NCBI GenBank assembly: GCA_002900995.3
Contig: CM035308.1
Span: forward strand, 2,356,001 to 2,420,000
Direction of reading: 5' to 3'
Source of the DNA: Ganoderma boninense
Taxonomy: Eukaryota > Basidiomycota > Agaricomycetes > Polyporales > Polyporaceae
Length of the DNA stretch: 64,000 bases
In this document: one piece after another, positions 1-11,003 of the stretch
Numbering within the stretch: position 1 is the first letter of the stretch
Layout: every line of letters starts with the position of its first letter
Program-made: the position numbers and the translations under genes
The notes under the pieces: model-generated
What the model saw: the letters and a program-made list of their open reading frames with translations, nothing else
Told to the model about the DNA's origin: nothing
The model's database searches: none

Positions 1-337
1 GTTAGATTAACTTATGTTTAAGAGCAGTGTCTTAGCCGGTAGATCCTCACGACCCGTTCGGCCGAACACATCCGAGTCTTGAACCGCACACGCGAATTCT
101 TCTCGCGCTGCAGACTCCGACAAGGCGTGCCGATGCTGTACCCGGCGCGGAAAGAAGCCAGGCAAAGGCGATTTTCACGGCGCATGCAGCCCATACAGTC
201 CCCGGCCAATGATCATACGGTCCCCGATAACCGACCTTATATACACGATAGCCTCCATGAGTCCACGGCGACTCTCTGGCGTGTTCGACACTCCCCACCG
301 TCACTGACTGGTTTCCTACCCTCACCCCTTGGGCTCC
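1..337. other. Intergenic, 5' flank of MFS gene
   Basis: No credible coding sequence was seen. The open frames here are short, Arg-rich and lack splice or domain support. The stretch probably carries the promoter of the downstream transporter gene; no convincing TATA box was identified. Confidence 0.5.
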
Positions 338-2726
338 ATGTCAAACGAAGCGCCGTCGTCCAGGGCCGAAGCCGTCGTGGCGCCCGCCGTGGACATAGAA
401 CATGTCGAAGTGGCAGACGATCCTCGGCAATGGTCCAGAATGCGCAAGGTACGCATCACTCAAATCCCGCCGGGCTTTGCCATTGGCACGGGATCCCGCC
501 AGCCCCGGTCTCTCAGCACTCCTTCGGTCAGAACGCTGACGTAGTGCCTTAGCTTACCGTCGTCGCGACGGTCTCTGCGGCTGCCGTTATTGCAGGATTC
601 GGCGGCACCCTTTATAACCGTGAGCATGATGCCAACTACAGGTTCAGCGACACAGCATTGTGTGGCCCTGTGGGATTAACCGTTACATCCATGTCGCAGC
701 GGCTTTGGCCCAGATCCAAGAGCAGCTTCATGCATCCAACGGTGCAATTGCTTGGAGCCTGTCCCTATTCATCCTCCTTCAAGGAGCTGTACCGCTTGTT
801 TGGAGTGTGTTGAGTGAATTTTGGGGCAGGAAGGTGCGTCCAATGCGTGGCTAACATGCGAACTATAGTCTGTCACTGACTCCTCGACAGAAAGTCTACT
901 TGTTATCGACGGCGCTCGCTGTGGTCGGGTGCATCGTCGCAGCATTGTCAAAGTCCATAGACGTTCTCATTGGGATGCGATGTATCCAAGCTCTTGGGTA
1001 TGTCTTGGGGATGTCCCTTCATCTGTGTACCTCCTGACAGCATGGAACCAGGTCGAGTGCTGTCATGGCTCTGGGGGCTGCTACTCTTGCTGACATTTAT
1101 GAGCCCCATGAACGCGGGACTATGATGGGAATCTACTACAGGTCTGTACACTCTCCAGTTGGCCAGACCTCAACGCTGAATGCTGAGTATGTATATTTAC
1201 CAGCGCACCTCTCCTCGGCCCCTCCCTCGGGCCCATCTTGGGCGGAGTGCTCACCCAAGCCTTCAACTGGCGTGCGACATTCTGGTTCATCGCAGCCTTC
1301 GTCGGCGCATGCTTCCTCCTCTTCATTCCCTTCAAGGACACCTACCGCCGCCAACGCAGCCTCACCTACCAAGCTGCCCTCAAGCGGCGCCGCGCCATCA
1401 TGTCGGCCAAGGGATCCGAAGCGTCCAGTATCACCCAGGTTGCAGCCATTTCGCGCGCAATCACCCCTGGGCCTGAGAAGGACCCGGCCCCCGGGCCATT
1501 CCTCCCAAGCGCGGACGCGGATGCCGAGAAAGATGCGATCGCGACGCTCGCGCGGGACAGGGATCTCGAGAAGCAGCAGCATCAGCCGGCCCGCACGCCG
1601 CTCGCAGGCACGGACGAGGACGAAGACGAGGTGAAGCTGACCCTCGCGGACGTGAATCCCGCCAAGCCGATTATGTACGTGCTCCGGCGGATGAACAATC
1701 TGACCATCCTCGTCGCCTCGGGTACGTAATGCGCTTCGCTTGGGTTATACAAATGAGCCCTCGGGCTCCGTCGGCCTACCGCGCTCGAACTAATCACTTT
1801 TGGATCCGCAACGTTTAGGGTTGATCTTCGGCCTCAGCTATTGTATCGCTTACACATGTTCGCGGACGCTCGCGGACGAGTACGGATACAATGCCTTGCA
1901 AATCGGACTTGTCTTGCTGTCGTTCGGCGTTGGTGAGTCGCGATAGAGATATTTTGAGTCCATACATTACAGTTTGCTCATCACCAACGACGGTGCTGTA
2001 GGCTGTCTTGGCGGAAGCGTCTTCGGAGGACGCTACTCTGACTATGTGTTTAAGAAGCTCAAGGCCGAGAATGGTGGTATCCATGCTGCCGAGGTATTTC
2101 TATCCCTGTGCCTAGTCTAGATGCAGGTTTTGATTTGACCATCGGTCCGAAATTTGAACACAGATGCGTCTCCAGAGCACCATCATCTTCATGCCCTTCC
2201 TCCCGGCAGCCACCATAGGCTACGGTTGGGTGTGTGAGCGTCACGTCCACGTTGCAGCTATTTGCGTCCTGCTCTTCTTCACCGGCTTCTTCTTGATGTA
2301 AGCTTTTCTTGACCTTGGCGCGCACTCATTCCTCGGAAGGCCGGCTCACCGAACTACCGTATAATTAGTGCGATCTATTCAAGCACGCTGGCATACATCG
2401 TCGACGCGAACACGGGTCGCTCTTCGTCGGCCGTCGCGACCAATAGTTGTTTCCGTGGCCTCACAGCGTTCATCGCTGCGGAAGTCGCTGTCCCCCTCCA
2501 GGTACGTGCACTCTCGTCATGAATATCTGGAAGCGGGATCTGACCTGTGCCTCCCTAGGATGCAATCGGTGACGGAGGGCTGTACTCGCTATGGGCCGGT
2601 CTTATGGTCCTAGCCGAAGTCCTCATCCTGCTGGTCCTCTGGAAGGGCGGCGCGTGGCGAGAAAAATGGGAAAGGAAGGAGGGCGGCATCATGCACGCTG
2701 GCCCAACCGGTCCAGCGAAGTCGTGA
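338..2726 (+). CDS. MFS transporter, DHA1 drug:H+ antiporter type
   Basis: Multi-exon gene for a plasma-membrane-type major facilitator. The ATG at 338 opens a short acidic cytosolic head (ADDPRQWSRMRK). After a first intron comes TM1 (VATVSAAAVIAGFGGTLYNP), then AQIQEQLHASNGAIAWSLSL and the loop 2-3 signature FWGRK. ADIYEPHERGTMMGIYY and LGPILGGVLTQAFNWRATFW match the TM5-TM6 region of fungal DHA1 multidrug/organic-acid exporters. A charged central loop of about 100 residues separates the two six-helix halves. The second half continues with GLIFGLSYCIAYTCSRTLAD to a basic tail ending in TGPAKS and TGA at 2724-2726. Introns are short with GT-AG ends. The substrate cannot be told from sequence; drug, polyamine or organic-acid export are all possible. 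The model looks intact. Confidence 0.85.
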
Positions 2727-3805
2727 ATGCTTGCTCAGTGTCTCCCGTCCACATAGATTTAGACCTCCCGGCGAGGTTTCCGATGATCCATTTATGCATT
2801 GCTTACGACTCGAGGCTAACGCGACTACGATGCGTTACTTAGATGACCCACGACGAGCTATTGATAGGGTAATTACATAGATGTATAGTAATCTAGATAC
2901 TTAGGTTCTGCGGATGTAGACAACCCATGTGTATGTATGCTCACAGGTGAATAGACTTCACTTCTAGACTCGACCTTCGTGGACTGCGGCCAGAGTGAGC
3001 ATGGTTATGTTGGTGACTTGTAATTGTAATTAATTAGTAAAAAGGCGCAAGCATACCAGTTTATTGGCTTTGAACCGATTAACTATTCCAGTGGAATATT
3101 GAAACCCAGAAAGCCAGAAGACTGCAGCCACGTTTACATGTTATTATTGACGGGGCTTGATGCATTGATGATGGCTAGGCTTGGGCCGGGCCGCCACATG
3201 AGGCGGTGTCACCGGTCAAACTAAATATTTTAGGCGATCAGAGGTGTCAGGCACATGATTCATATCGCTCCTCACCTCTTTTCTCAGACCTCCCACTCTG
3301 CAACATTGTTTCGCTAGCAAAGCGCAGGCGCACTTCTGTAACTCTCGAGAAGATGGAGGCAGTCAACCAGGGGGTCACGATACCTGGACAGGCCTTTTGT
3401 TGCCTCGCGAGGACGCCAGAAGATGCCAGAGGGGTCGAAACCGCAGGTGCTTGGAAGGCTGTAGCCGAAGGATGATGCATTGTGATGGAGGAGTCGCGAA
3501 AAGATGATCCCAGCTGGACGCCAGGTTACTGGCTGAGGCCTGAGGCTCGCTCTAGCCCCGTGCAAGGTCTTGACCGTCTTCGGTGGGCTCGTTGCTCGCC
3601 GGGCTCCGGCGATGTTGTGCCGTGCCGCGTCTGGTGTCGCTCGACCTCCTTCCGACGTCCGTCCCCGCCGCTCTCAGGCTCTCTCTTCTCGTCCTCTTCC
3701 ACCGGGCCCGCCCCACTCGCCCTAGGCTAGCCTCCGCTATCCGCACCCTCTCTCTTCTTCTGTGTCTGTTCTCAGCTCCTTACACTGGCGGCTTGAGCGG
3801 CACCG
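2727..3805. other. Intergenic, about 1.1 kb
   Basis: Terminator side of the MFS gene and promoter side of the membrane-protein gene at 3806. Lower GC than the coding flanks. Open frames around 3206-3730 show no domain or splice support. The last 250 bases are pyrimidine-rich, as often seen just upstream of fungal start codons. Confidence 0.5.
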
Positions 3806-5890
3806 ATGGTCAGGCGGCCGGTATCCATCTTCGGCGCGGCGTCCCTCATCCCCGCGCTGTGGGTGCAATGCGCGATTGCAGGGAACACCACCTGTGCGAG
3901 TGGCCAGCTCGATTGGTACACCAGCGTTGTCGGGGAGTCGCCTTGTGAGTGCTTCTCAGAATCTGCATCATTGGCACTGGTTCAATGTGGGATTGTAACT
4001 CGCACAGGCATAACGTACCAGCGGCTTCGCCAGGTCTGCAATGGTGACTGTGAGTGCTTCCCTGTCCTTGACTGAATGCGCCGAACCCTGCTGTCCCATC
4101 GAAGGCCACCTTTTTTTTAACTGTCGTCCATTCTTCTAGATCAAGTGCCGAATTTCCGACCAAATACCCCCGGAGACCAGTGCGATGATCAAGTTTGTCA
4201 GTTCTTCATGCCCCTTTCCAGAATCATCTCCGGCTGATCATGTGGCCCAGCTGCATGTTGTTGTAATACTGTCGCCTTTCAGCTTAGTATGCTGTGTATG
4301 AAGTAAGTCGGAAAACCTTAGACTACTCCCCCTTGCTTATCTCCACGCAGTTGCCAGTACGACACTCAGGATGGCGATCAGATTGGTATAGACGCAGGTG
4401 AGCCCAATTCAACAAGGGTTCGAGTGCTTTCCGTAATGCCGCGGTGGATAGGTGTTGGCGCGTACCAGCTGTATCAATACGGATGCGGTGCCGGGACAAA
4501 TCACTCGTAAGTTCAGTTTTTTGACGACGTCGAAAAGCCCAAATCCACACCTTGCGCAGGTTACCGTCGGATATTCAATCCGCAGTATGCAACAAAGGCA
4601 TCCGGCTAGACGACTTTCTTTACGGAGGTTGGGATGATGGTTCATGGTTAGTCACATCCGTTCCAATGCATGTGGAGATGATCTAACCTCGCTTGTTGTA
4701 GGTTTTAGTGAGTGAAGGCAGTGCCTATGGACTGTAAGGGATGATTCCTAACCAACTTCTCTTCCAGTGTGTGGACCAAGGAAAACGCGGAGCGTACCCA
4801 CGCTTCGAGCAATAATCAGACCTTCACCCACTGTCCAAACGACTCGTCCCCGTCGTCGGCATCCACTAGTACCTCGACCACGACAACCTCCTCAAATACG
4901 CCTACATCGTCGAGCAAGGTGACTTCTAGTGTGGACACCCCCACCTCGACCTCAAGCACATCCGCTTCTACTTCGAGCACCTCTTCTTCTTCAAACACCT
5001 CTTCCTTGACGAGAAATTTCACTTCGAGTTCACTATCACCTACTGCCACTGACTCTGCTGGAGTTGCATTGATCACGAACTCAGCGTCGCTGGTGAGCTA
5101 CTCTCTCGCCATAGGCATTCACAGGGCTGTCCACTTACCTAGACTGTAACAGGACCCTTCCTCACTCGTCACGCCAACGTCAACAAGCGACAACTCAACC
5201 AGTGGCTCCAGTTCTCACACCAATACTGGCGCTGTATTGGGAGGCGCGATTGGAGGTGCAGTCGGCGGGATTATCATCATTGGCGGGGGCATCATCCTCT
5301 GTTGCATGCGCCGGAACAAGAAGACGTGGGTGTCACCCACGTCAACCTCCCACATGAGCTATCACGACGGTCCTTCGTCTTTGGGATCCGCGGCACCAAT
5401 GGCCACCCAAGCCAGCCTCTGGACTTCGGAAGGCTCACCTTCCTTGCACGATGTCCCTCCACTGGGACTGGCGACTAGCACAGGCACCGCCTTTTCCTCG
5501 CCTCCTACATCCCACATCGGCCACTCTCATGGCCCGTCCAGCTCTGCGCTCTCCGACGATCTGCTTCGGCACGAAGACGGCGGGCCCGTCATCGGACTCT
5601 ACCGCTCACCCTCCGGCCGCCTGCCGCCTGCGTACCGCTCCTGGGAACGCAGTACGGATTCGGGGGCCTCGAATTCTGGGATGGGCTCGGCGTCCGGGGC
5701 AAGCCCGACCTCAGAGGCTCAGTCGTTCGGGGCACCACCATCGCACACAGAATTGCCATACTACGACCCTCCGCCATCCAGCACAGGCATGCCACGCCCA
5801 TTACCGTCCCCAGCCCCGGCCGGGTTCGACCAGAGCATATCTTCGCCGCCACTGGCGCCATTGAGGAGGTCGTCGATGATGAAAGGCTAG
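3806..5890 (+). CDS. Cys-rich single-pass membrane protein, copy 1
   Basis: Unrecognised family, present three times in this window. ATG 3806 opens a signal peptide ending near QCAIA. The ectodomain begins GNTTCASGQLDWYTSVVGE and continues with TYQRLRQVCN, PGDQCDDQV, CCCNTVAFQLSMLCM, NCQYDTQDG, GIDAG and FLYGGWDDGSW, then WTKENAERTHASSNNQTFTH. It is spread over many 40-140 nt exons. A Ser/Thr-rich stalk (about 4840-5230) follows, then a Gly/Ile transmembrane segment (GGAIGGAVGGIIIIGGGIIL), CCMRRNKK as stop-transfer, and a Ser/Pro-rich cytosolic tail of about 185 residues. The tail carries RHEDGGP and SGRLPPAYRSW. Topology suggests a wall- or surface-associated receptor or sensor; this is inference from layout only. 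The tandem neighbour at 6822 is a paralogue with the same intron positions. TAG stop at 5888-5890. Confidence 0.82.
4702..4707 (+). other. 6-nt microexon of copy 1 (GTTTTA)
   Basis: The preceding exon ends in TG (donor at 4647) and the next begins at 4768 with T. The 55-nt intron ends TAG at 4701 and the 60-nt intron begins GTGAGT at 4708. Reading TG+G, TTT, TA+T gives Trp-Phe-Tyr between GGWDDGS and VWTKEN. The same arrangement occurs in copies 2 and 3. Skipping would keep frame and give Cys (TG+T). Confidence 0.75.
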
Positions 5891-6821
5891 AAGTGGCCCT
5901 GGCCCAGGCGTTGTGGGGCTGGGTCTGTTGTATACTGGTTACGGACAAACTTACTTCCTTACTATACTTATTTTGCCCACTGGCATATGTTAGTTCTCTC
6001 GTGTCTTGTCGTCTCCGTTGGGAAAATGTGCTGGGCATCCAGTGTTCCCCGATCGTACGCTCTTTGGTGCTCCCGCTTCTTGTGTCGTCTACTCTGACTA
6101 TATGCATGTACGATGGTAGTACATAATAGACACGCACCTCATAAACTGAGGAGCTCTCTTTCAGGACAAGGAGAGATTTGAGGCTGCCAAGCCAGCGTTC
6201 ATGTCGCCGGGAAAACGCCGTGCTTAGATGATCCTTTTGACCTCCAGCAAGGCGCCAATCAGTGCCAGAGCCGATGATGGCCCGGGAGAGCTTGTTCGAG
6301 GACTCGGAACAGGATCTCGACATGATCCATCAACTCCCTGCGTTTCGCTCCGCCCTGAATAAGGAGTGCGCTCAGACATCCAAGTATCATCCCAGTTATT
6401 GATAAGCTCCGCTTTCAATGGCAATGAGTATTGGGAGGCCCCTGTTCCTCCACACAACGTATACGTACGTCTCCATAGCATGAACGCAGTTATGTCGTGT
6501 GTGCTCAGAAGTTCAACGTTCATCCTCCACCTCATACGGCTAGAATTGATTGTTCGCAGCCGTGTTGCCTTGTGGGCTTCCTTCCAAACGCCGAGCTGAT
6601 CCAAGTCGTCAAGTACTTAATCCATCCGCTTCCAATCGGAGCTAAGTCGTTCGCATGAGCCCGCGACCCCGACACCGCGTTGTGCTCTTGACGACTTCAC
6701 CGCCTCGCAGTGTGTGTGATACGCCTCGGACGGCATCCGTCTGAGGTCCCGTTTGGTCTTATACCAGTCACACCTAGCTTTACCCCGACCTGACCGCCTC
6801 TCCTTCGGTCTGGCTACTAGC
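5891..6821. other. Intergenic between tandem copies 1 and 2
   Basis: About 0.9 kb with no supported gene. A minus-strand open frame at 6224-6604 has no domain, signal or splice support. The sequence should hold the terminator of copy 1 and the promoter of copy 2. Confidence 0.5.
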
Positions 6822-8538
6822 ATGGCTCGGCCATCGGGAGCGCGAGCTGCAATTGCTCTCGTTCTTTCACTTCTCGTCGACTTTTCTTCGGCTGGGAACA
6901 CGACCTGCGCATCCGGGCAGTTAGACTGGTACACAAGCGTTGTCGGCGAGACCCCTTGTACGCTTCGAATTGCCTTTCCATACAAACACACACTCCTCCT
7001 CTGCTAATTGCATCCTCCTGCTCAGGTGCAACATACCAGCGGCTCCGGCAAATATGCAACGTCGACTGTGAGCATACCTCAATACTTTCTCGTCAGGCAC
7101 GGCGACCTGATGCTGTCCTCAGACCAAGTCCCTTCCTTGTCCCTGACACCCCCCGGTGACACGTGCGGTGACCAAGTCTGTGAGTCTTCGTCTAAATCCC
7201 AAAGTGCTTCAGTTTGAGTTGACTGTATGCAGCCGACTGCTGCTGTAACACCGTTGCATTCCAACTCAGCATGCTCTGCCTCAAGTACATTCCCCTTATG
7301 CTGCCAACGTTCGAGCATATATATGAGCTCACATGGACTTCGACAGTTGTCAGGCCGACGCATCGGATGGAGCTGTTGCGGGTATTGATGCAGGTGCGTT
7401 GAGCTCCACTTTTTTTCTTTGCCAGTCCCTCAAGCCCCCTTTCAAAATCGACGTAGCCGCTGGGACGTTCGAGAAGTATTTGAGTACTTGCGGCACTCTG
7501 CACATAGACTCGTGAGCATTTTTTGCGTCAGAAACCTTCCGTAGGCCTGGTCGCTGACGGGTTTCGACCAGACTACCTCAAGATGTTCAACGAGCTGTCT
7601 GCAATCTTGATTTACGGTTGGACAACTTTCTGTACTCTCATTGGGCTGACGGTTCCTGGTACGTTTTCACTCTGCCACGTCGTGCCTTGTCCCTCATCCT
7701 TGTGTCACATAGGTACTAGTAAGCACACGGACAAGCAGACACTCGGTTAATGCGCATGCTCATAACTCGATCTACAGTGTATGGTCGAAGGAGAACGCGG
7801 GAAAGGAGCATGCTGCCTACAACAACAACACATTCACACATTGTGCAAATCAGATTTCGTCAACACACACGTCGCAGGTGAGTTTCCCCACCTTCCGATG
7901 CACATCAGCCCACAAACAGAGGGTTAAACAGACCGCGACATCATCAACAACACCCACTGGCGACTCCACTGCCAACGCTGTGGCAGCCGCCTCGAACAAA
8001 GGCCCGAACGGCGGCACCGTCGCTGGTATCGTCGTCTCCATCCTCGTCGTCGTCATCTTCGGTGGCCTCGCCTTGTGGCTAGTCCGTCGACGACGTCAAA
8101 GAGCCGACCAAATGCGTGCATCCCGACCCTACCGCTGGACCGCCGCCCATCCGTCGATGGGTTCGAACCGTCCCGTCACCCGTGGTGCGACCGCCTCCAA
8201 TCTCAATACCTCCTCCTGCTACCCCGCTGACGCCCTTCTGCTCTCTCCCAGAATACGGCGCTACGAGCCCCGTCAGCACCCTCGACGTCTACTCCTCCGA
8301 CCATCGACGGCTGGTCTTCTCGCCCGATGCCATGGTCCGCGGCCCGACCCCTGGCCCAGATCCCGCAGCATACGAGATCATCCGCGGCAGGACGCCCGCG
8401 AACCTGGACGAGACAAGTCGACACTCACGAGACGACTCGCGCGTACAGGAGCCGATGGACGACACGCCTGACCCCGAGCTACCACTTGTGCCACTGCGGC
8501 TGCAGACGACCGAGAGCCAGGGGCAGGGGAAGTACTGA
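6822..8538 (+). CDS. Cys-rich single-pass membrane protein, copy 2
   Basis: Tandem paralogue of the gene at 3806. The signal peptide (ALVLSLLVDFSSA region) leads into GNTTCASGQLDWYTSVVGET, then TYQRLRQICN, PGDTCGDQV, DCCCNTVAFQLSMLCLN, GIDA, SLPQDVQRAVCN, FLYSHWADGSW, WSKENAGKEHA and NNNTFTHC. Exon phases match copy 1, including the 6-nt exon at 7713-7718. The Ser/Thr stalk is much shorter than in copy 1. The membrane segment is VAGIVVSILVVVIFGGLALW followed by RRRRQRADQ. The last exon (to TGA at 8536-8538) is in a different frame from the membrane exon. A 138-nt intron from GTGCATCC (about 8113) to CTCTCCCAG joins them cleanly, so I infer splicing rather than a frameshift. The tail lacks the SGRLPPAY motif of copies 1 and 3. 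Confidence 0.78.
7713..7718 (+). other. 6-nt microexon of copy 2 (GTACTA)
   Basis: Intron 7659-7712 (54 nt) ends in CATAG; intron 7719-7777 (59 nt) starts with GTAAGC. TG+G, TAC, TA+T encodes Trp-Tyr-Tyr between WADGS and VWSKEN. Same position and phase as in copies 1 and 3. Confidence 0.75.
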
Positions 8539-8695
8539 CTTAGACCACTTGGACATTGGCTCGGGTTGCATCTGTGTTATTCTTGTTCAGTACTTACAGC
8601 AACGATGGCTCAGGAGATTAGTGGACGAATGTATCCTCCTGCATGCATGCCGTTCCACGGGGAAATTCACAGGTTGCATTCTGGCAACAGACTTT

Positions 8696-10533
8696 CTACA
8701 CCACCTGCGTCGTCGTGATCCGTCGCCTGGCAAACGCGACCGCGACGCTGCTCGCCCCCGTCGCCAACGCGCACGAGCCGACGAAGATCTCCACCGCCCC
8801 GTACCCGAACTTGCCAAAGCGGCCGCCGAACGAGGACCCGGCCCCCGCCTCCAGCAGCAGTCCAGAGATGATCGGGCCAATGATCGCAGACACGCTGCGG
8901 GCGAGCGAGAGCCCGTAGAACACGATCCCGGCGTATTGCGGCGAGCTCCCGGAGCACTCGTACGATGCGTTCGTCCACGTCGACGAGAAGCCACCGCTCT
9001 GGTGATGAATGTGAGCATTGAATGGTCAGATGGTTCGCGACGATGCAGCACGCACCAGGCTTCCGAAGACGATGGCGAAGAAGTACAGGTAAATTGTGGT
9101 GTCAGCTAGACCCCAGAGCACGAATGCCCCGATGCCGCTCACAACGGCGCTGAAAGCCATCAGAGCAGGGTAGGGAACGCGATCAGTCAGGTGGCCGATA
9201 ACAATCTGGCCCATGAAGGTGGAGGCGTTGAAGAGGGACAGGACAATGGTGGAGGTGAGCTGGTTGGAAAGTGCGCGGGTGAACATCGCAATGTAGAGCG
9301 TGACGGGGAAGTGCGCGAGTCCTTGCAGGACATTTGTGAACGCCTGTTTGGTGCACCACAAAATACGAGATATGAAGATCGCATGCTATGGAGTATCGCG
9401 GGGGCCACTCACGAAAGTCCAGAAGAGGGGTGTCCGCAAGAAGCTCAGGTCGCTGGGTATAAGCCTCGGGCGACGGTTGATGGCGTTGTATTTCGGGACG
9501 GGAAGGCGGGCTTTCACGCCCAACAGCGCGGTCCCAGCGCAAAGCGCGCCCATGAGTGCCCATATCCTGAGGGTCCAAGCCAATCCGACCTTGTTCAGCA
9601 GGGCGTTCAGGATGAACGGGAAGATGAAACCTGTGGAGATGCAAGTCGTGTCATCGCTAAGTTTCGAGAGGATGGTGAAGTCAACAGACCTCCGACGCCT
9701 ATGCCCGAGAAAATGATTCCCCCAGCGAGTCCGCGACGCTCTGAGAACCATTGTGGAAGGAGGTAGATGATCGGCATGTACATCACGCCCCCGCCGATAC
9801 CGGCACCGACTCCTTGCAACAGAATCAGCTGCCACGCCTGTAGTGATGGTGAGCGTCCTTTATGACATCACAGAAACACGGCGGCATACCCGAGTAGCGA
9901 AGCTAGATGCAAACATGGAAAGGTAGCAAACCACCAGGCCTGACCACATGGACATGCGCACGTAGTCCGGGTACCTTTGCAGGATAAAGAAGAGGAAGAA
10001 GCACTGGGACATAGAGCGGCTTGGTGAACTCCCGAACAGGTACCATAGCAGTAGTTTAACAAACCAGCCCGTACTCCAGCGCCAGACAGACGGTGCCGAC
10101 AGAAGCAATGGCCACGGGAGACTCCTTGTTGAAGGGCGGGTGGGACGTGTAGTAGTCTACCACACATGATCATTCAGAGGAGTTTAGGCCTTGAGGGAGT
10201 CATGATTACCTTGAAAAATACCATAACTGTTACGACGTAGTCAGCTTGGTGGCATTTGGTGACGGGCGAACCGACTGACCTGTAGCCGAAGCCCCATACT
10301 AGCGTTTCGAGCGCAAAACCTGAAGCGCAGAAGGTCCACGCTTGGATGCCGCGATCGATAGGTGCAAGCTCTTGCACATTTACTCCATCCTGAGAGTTTG
10401 TGTCATGCATGTGCTCCGAAAGCGCAGATAGGCTCTGCGGCAAGACTGTCGTTGAGTTCTGCTCCTTTGGGGAGAAGACCTCCATTTCGTATGATGGCCC
10501 CGAGGAACCTCTTGCACTGTTATGAGCCTCCAT
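8696..10533 (-). CDS. MCT-type (monocarboxylate permease-like) MFS transporter
   Basis: Fungal MCT family (TC 2.A.1.13 type). ATG at 10531-10533 opens a hydrophilic head, then IDRGIQAWTFCASGFALETL, which corresponds to the family's DGGWQAW...EALVWG start of TM1. DYYTSHPPFN follows in a later exon. Further segments are LLQGVGAGIGGGVMYMPIIY, FSERRGLAGGIIFSGIGVGG, the TM7-8 region VTLYIAMFTRAL, and ALMAFSAVVSGIGAFVLWGL. The C-terminal helices are GIVFYGLSLARSVSAIIGPI and SGLLLEAGAGSSFGGRFGK. It stops at 8696-8698 after RRITTTQVV. The gene is convergent with copy 2 of the Cys-rich protein, with only 157 bp between stops. Likely imports a monocarboxylate or similar metabolite; substrate unknown. 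A decayed relative lies just upstream at 11.0-11.7 kb. Confidence 0.85.
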
Positions 10534-11003
10534 GGTGCAGGGCCGAACGCGATAGAGAGAGAGAAGAGATTGAAGGTTTGTTGTGGGCCTCGGTGTTGAG
10601 TAGGTGGCGCCGGATGCTACTACTGAAAAGCCCCCGCTGCCTGAATGAGTCATAATCTTCGAGGTCGCTTAATAGCCTGTGAGTCCAATGGGGGCGTACC
10701 TAATAAGTCTGCCGTAATGCCCGATACTCCAGCAATACTTGGCAGACGCTGGCTTCTCCCCGCCGAAATGCTGTCAACAAGATCAACGTTGATTGCAAAA
10801 GCGTTCTGATACGTATACGCCGACCATGATTGGGACCAGCAGGCGCTCGTAGAACTTGGCCAGTTACTTACTCCTCGAATTTTCAAGTATCCACTCTGAC
10901 CCTCAGCCCTTTTCATTCCGAGTGCACAAGAGTCACAAGGCCCTGGCAGGAGCCGACGCCTTCACGTCGAACTTCAAATCTGCTCCGATGCAGCATACAT
11001 CCC

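Noticed and set aside
338..2726. Frame changes in the first MFS gene as sign of a pseudogene
   Set aside because: Each frame change coincides with a proper GT-AG intron, and the joined protein is continuous with the family.
7523..7750. Separate small frame inside copy 2
   Set aside because: Comparison with copy 1 shows the real exon begins after GACCAG near 7571 in another frame (SLPQDVQRAVCN).
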